In this document: in pieces, positions 61,791-64,000 of the stretch
How positions within the stretch are numbered: the first letter of the stretch is position 1
Layout: the number at the start of each line of letters is the position of its first letter
Source: Pseudomonas fluorescens Q2-87
GTDB taxonomy: Bacteria > Pseudomonadota > Gammaproteobacteria > Pseudomonadales > Pseudomonadaceae
NCBI RefSeq assembly: GCF_000281895.1
Contig: NZ_CM001558.1
Location: forward strand, 2,546,556-2,610,555
Length of the DNA: 64,000 nt
Reading direction: 5' to 3'
Notes under the pieces: generated by a model
What the model saw: the letters and a program-made list of their open reading frames with translations, nothing else
Told to the model about the DNA's origin: nothing
Databases searched by the model: none
Position numbers and translations under genes: made by a program

Positions 61791-62633
61791 TCAACCCTTT
61801 AACGCGCCGGTAGTGAGACCGGAAACGATTCGGCGCTGGAAGATCAGCACCAGAACCACCAATGGGACGGTGACCAGCACCGATGCGGCCATCAACAGCC
61901 CCCAAGGCAACTCATGGGGGCTGCCACCGGAGATCAGGGCGATGGCGACCGGGACCGTGCGTTGCGTGTCTGTGAGGGTGAAGGTCAGGGCAAACAGAAA
62001 CTCGTTCCACGCGGCGATGAACGCCAGCAGGCCGGTGGTGACCAGGGCCGGCCAAAGCAACGGCAACAGCACGCGGGTGAGGGTGACCCAGGGCGAGGCG
62101 CCGTCCATGATGGCTGCCTCTTCCAGTTCATGGGGCAGTTGTCCCATGAAGGTCGTCAACACCCAGACGGTGAAGGGCAGAGTGAAAATCGTGTAGCTCA
62201 GAATCAGCGCCCAGGACGTGTTGTACAGCCCCAGGGCGCGTATCACCTCGAACAATCCCGACAGCACCGCGACCTGGGGAAACATCGACACGCCAAGGAC
62301 CAACATCAATACCGTGCCACGCCCCCGGAATTTCACCCGGCCCAAGGCGTAGGCGGCGGTCAGGCTGAGGAACAGCGCCAGGGTGACCACGCACAGCGCC
62401 ACGACCAGCGAATTGCCAATCGCCCGTAGGAATGAGGCTTGGTTGAGTACTGCGGCGTAGTTGGAAAAGCCAGGGTTGTCGACCCAATAGCTCACCTGGA
62501 ACAAGGCGCTGGAGGGCTTCAGCGACGTCACGATGGCGTAGTAGAAAGGAAATACCGCATACAGCAGTAAAAGCCCGATCAGGCACCAGAAGCCAAGGCG
62601 CAACAAGGTTTTTTTCAGCTGGCGAGGGCTCAT
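61791..62633 (-). CDS. ABC sugar permease, MalG type
   Basis: A 280-residue inner-membrane permease with six helices and the EAA loop EEAAIMDGASPWVTLTRVLLP that contacts the ATPase. Its ATG overlaps the stop of the other permease gene (ATGA), so the two are coupled. It takes sugar from the periplasmic binding protein encoded at the window edge. Confidence 0.92.
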   Translation of the reverse strand: MSPRQLKKTLLRLGFWCLIGLLLLYAVFPFYYAIVTSLKPSSALFQVSYWVDNPGFSNYAAVLNQASFLRAIGNSLVVALCVVTLALFLSLTAAYALGRVKFRGRGTVLMLVLGVSMFPQVAVLSGLFEVIRALGLYNTSWALILSYTIFTLPFTVWVLTTFMGQLPHELEEAAIMDGASPWVTLTRVLLPLLWPALVTTGLLAFIAAWNEFLFALTFTLTDTQRTVPVAIALISGGSPHELPWGLLMAASVLVTVPLVVLVLIFQRRIVSGLTTGALKG

Positions 62634-63589
62634 GAGCGCACCTCCAGTTGACGGCGTCCCAGGTACAGATAAAGCATGGCGATTATCGCAACGACCAGAA
62701 ACAACAGGGTCGACGCGGCGCTGCCGTAGCCGACATCCTGGAACTCAACCAAGTGCTGGCGGGCATAGACCGACATGCTCATGGTGCTTGACGAGTTCGA
62801 GGTCAGCACATAGATAACGTCGAACACTCGCAAGGAGTCGAGGATGCGAAAGATCGCCGCCACCAGCAAGGCAGGTACCAACAACGGCAGGGTGACCCGC
62901 CAGAACACCTTCAATGGATGAATGCCATCGACCCGGGCGGCCTCGTAGCAGTCGCCCGGCAACATTTGCAAGGCTGCAAGCATCAGCAACGTCACAAAAG
63001 GAACCGTTTTCCAGACATCGACGATGATCACCGCCCACATCGACAAATCCGCGTCTGCCGTCCAGGCCAACGGCGCGTCAATCAGGCCAAGGCTCAGCAT
63101 CAAGTGATTGATGATCCCGAACTGGTCGTTGAGCATCCATGACCAGATCTTCGCCGAGACAATGGTAGGGATCGCCCAGGGAATCAGGATCAATGCGCGC
63201 ACCAAGGGACGTCCCGTAAACGTGACGTTCAACAGCAGCGCCACCATCAGCCCCAGGAAGATCTCCAGTCCGACCGACACCACAGTGAACTGCAAGGTGT
63301 TGCGCACGGCGTTCCACCATTGTGGGTCGACCAGGACGCCTGACCAGCCGGAACTATTGTGGAACAGGTAATTGCTCAAGCCGACGAAGGTGGCGCCGTG
63401 GGTGTCCGCCAGGCTGGCGTCGGTCAGGCTGAACCAGAATGTGCGCAATAGCGGCCAGGCTGCCACCAAGGCCAGGCAGAGCAACATCGGAGTGAGAAAC
63501 AGCCAGGCGGCGCGTACTCGACGACGCTGGAGCGGGGTCTCCCGGGAGGGCAGGTACTCGGGGGTTGCATGGGTAGCGGAGACAGACAT
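62630..63589 (-). CDS. ABC sugar permease, MalF type
   Basis: A 319-residue inner-membrane permease with about six helices and the EAA loop YEAARVDGIHPLKVFWRVTLP. It lacks the long periplasmic insertion of E. coli MalF, as is usual for sugar permeases of this size. It lies 21 bases downstream of the binding-protein gene. Confidence 0.92.
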   Translation of the reverse strand: MSVSATHATPEYLPSRETPLQRRRVRAAWLFLTPMLLCLALVAAWPLLRTFWFSLTDASLADTHGATFVGLSNYLFHNSSGWSGVLVDPQWWNAVRNTLQFTVVSVGLEIFLGLMVALLLNVTFTGRPLVRALILIPWAIPTIVSAKIWSWMLNDQFGIINHLMLSLGLIDAPLAWTADADLSMWAVIIVDVWKTVPFVTLLMLAALQMLPGDCYEAARVDGIHPLKVFWRVTLPLLVPALLVAAIFRILDSLRVFDVIYVLTSNSSSTMSMSVYARQHLVEFQDVGYGSAASTLLFLVVAIIAMLYLYLGRRQLEVRS

Positions 63590-63610
63590 GGCGATTTTCT
63601 TCCTTGTGGC

Positions 63611-64000
63611 TTACCAGTTCCGGTGTTTGATGCGCGTCAGTTCGCTTTCCAGTTCCACCAGCGCCTGGTCGACGGGTCGCTCGCCCGACAGCACACCGTG
63701 CACTTGATCGAAGAACGCGTTGGAGACCCGCGGATAGCGTGAGGCGGTGATCGCGGCGGGGCGCATGACCCCATCGTTGAGGATGCTGTGCAGTTGGCTG
63801 TAGTACGGCATCGCCGCGAGCAGTTCGGGATCTGCGTAGAGGGATTCGATTACCGGGTTATAGGCGCCGACCAACGCACGGTGTTTTTGTTGTTGAGCGC
63901 TGCTGAGGTAGCTCACCAAGTCCGCGGCGAGTTTTGGATGAGCGCTGTAGCGCGATACTGCCAAGCCCCAGCCACCGAGCGTGGAGGCATGGGTGCCGGT
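63611..64000 (-). CDS. Extracellular sugar-binding protein, C-terminal part (cut by window edge)
   Basis: The last 129 codons of a family 1 solute-binding protein; the start lies beyond 64000. Readable features are STLGGWGLAVSRYSAHP, the conserved Gly-Gly-Trp strand, and the C-terminal YPRVSNAFFDQVHGVLSGE, followed by QALVELESELTRI, both typical of MalE-type proteins. It delivers the sugar to the two permeases encoded downstream. Confidence 0.9.
   Translation of the reverse strand, partial: TGTHASTLGGWGLAVSRYSAHPKLAADLVSYLSSAQQQKHRALVGAYNPVIESLYADPELLAAMPYYSQLHSILNDGVMRPAAITASRYPRVSNAFFDQVHGVLSGERPVDQALVELESELTRIKHRNW

Noticed and set aside
1..64000. tRNA, rRNA, CRISPR arrays, integrase or prophage genes, intact insertion sequences
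   Set aside because: I looked for repeat-spacer patterns, transposase motifs and tRNA-like cloverleaf ends and saw none. Only one REP doublet was found.

Overview
The window reads as chromosomal DNA of a Pseudomonas, most likely of the P. fluorescens complex. Coding regions are GC-rich with tight ATGA-type gene overlaps. A REP doublet with a GGGAGC-TT-GCTCCC core lies at 17068-17198, and several families typical of the genus are present (DUF2790, DUF2986, EmrAB-type efflux, CioAB, an HvfABC metallophore locus). No rRNA, tRNA, CRISPR array, phage or complete insertion sequence was seen. Species assignment is inference.

1-16.7 kb is a catabolic island. A forward operon encodes two VanA-like Rieske oxygenases (the second lacking about 79 internal residues), a VanB-like reductase, a cupin, a FAH-family hydrolase, a DenD-like dehydrogenase, a metal-dependent cyclase and a GntR regulator, many of them translationally coupled. 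A LysR regulator, an ornithine-cyclodeaminase-like protein, a divergent DHDPS-family aldolase, an aldehyde dehydrogenase and a flavin monooxygenase follow. A reverse block carries a tandem EthD protein, an SDR, an EamA exporter and a GcvA-like regulator. The substrate cannot be named from sequence.

16.7-22.4 kb holds the REP doublet, a Sel1-repeat relic, and a periplasmic sugar-binding-like protein followed by a 1240-residue hybrid kinase with two kinase cores around one receiver. The pair resembles TorT/TorS. 22.4-29.5 kb has an ABC exporter, then a stand-alone Cache sensor, a GntR regulator, a PuuC-like aldehyde dehydrogenase and an APC permease, probably for amine or GABA use.

30.3-36.1 kb is an operon joining a molybdopterin formate dehydrogenase, its DUF1641 partner, and both subunits of a cyanide-insensitive bd-type quinol oxidase. 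This would be a short formate-to-oxygen respiratory chain. Next come a flavin reductase, a secreted subtilase with Glu at the catalytic Asp position, and a DUF2790 protein. 39.5-46.5 kb is a three-part EmrAB-OMF efflux operon with an aldo/keto reductase and a LysR gene, facing a TetR gene; mug follows.

47-49.2 kb encodes an HvfABC (bufferin-type) RiPP: a Cys-rich EGKCG precursor fused to two EF-hands, its DUF692 maturase and the partner protein, with a strong hairpin between precursor and maturase. 49.6-58.1 kb is a set of small stress and detoxification units (DUF1835, DJ-1/PfpI, MarR-GNAT fusion, NmrA/TetR, TetR/GST/quinone reductase, YCII, VOC), several with visible palindromic operators. 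58-64 kb, on the reverse strand, is a GH32 beta-fructosidase locus with a MalEFGK-type ABC importer and a LacI repressor; the binding-protein gene runs off the right edge.
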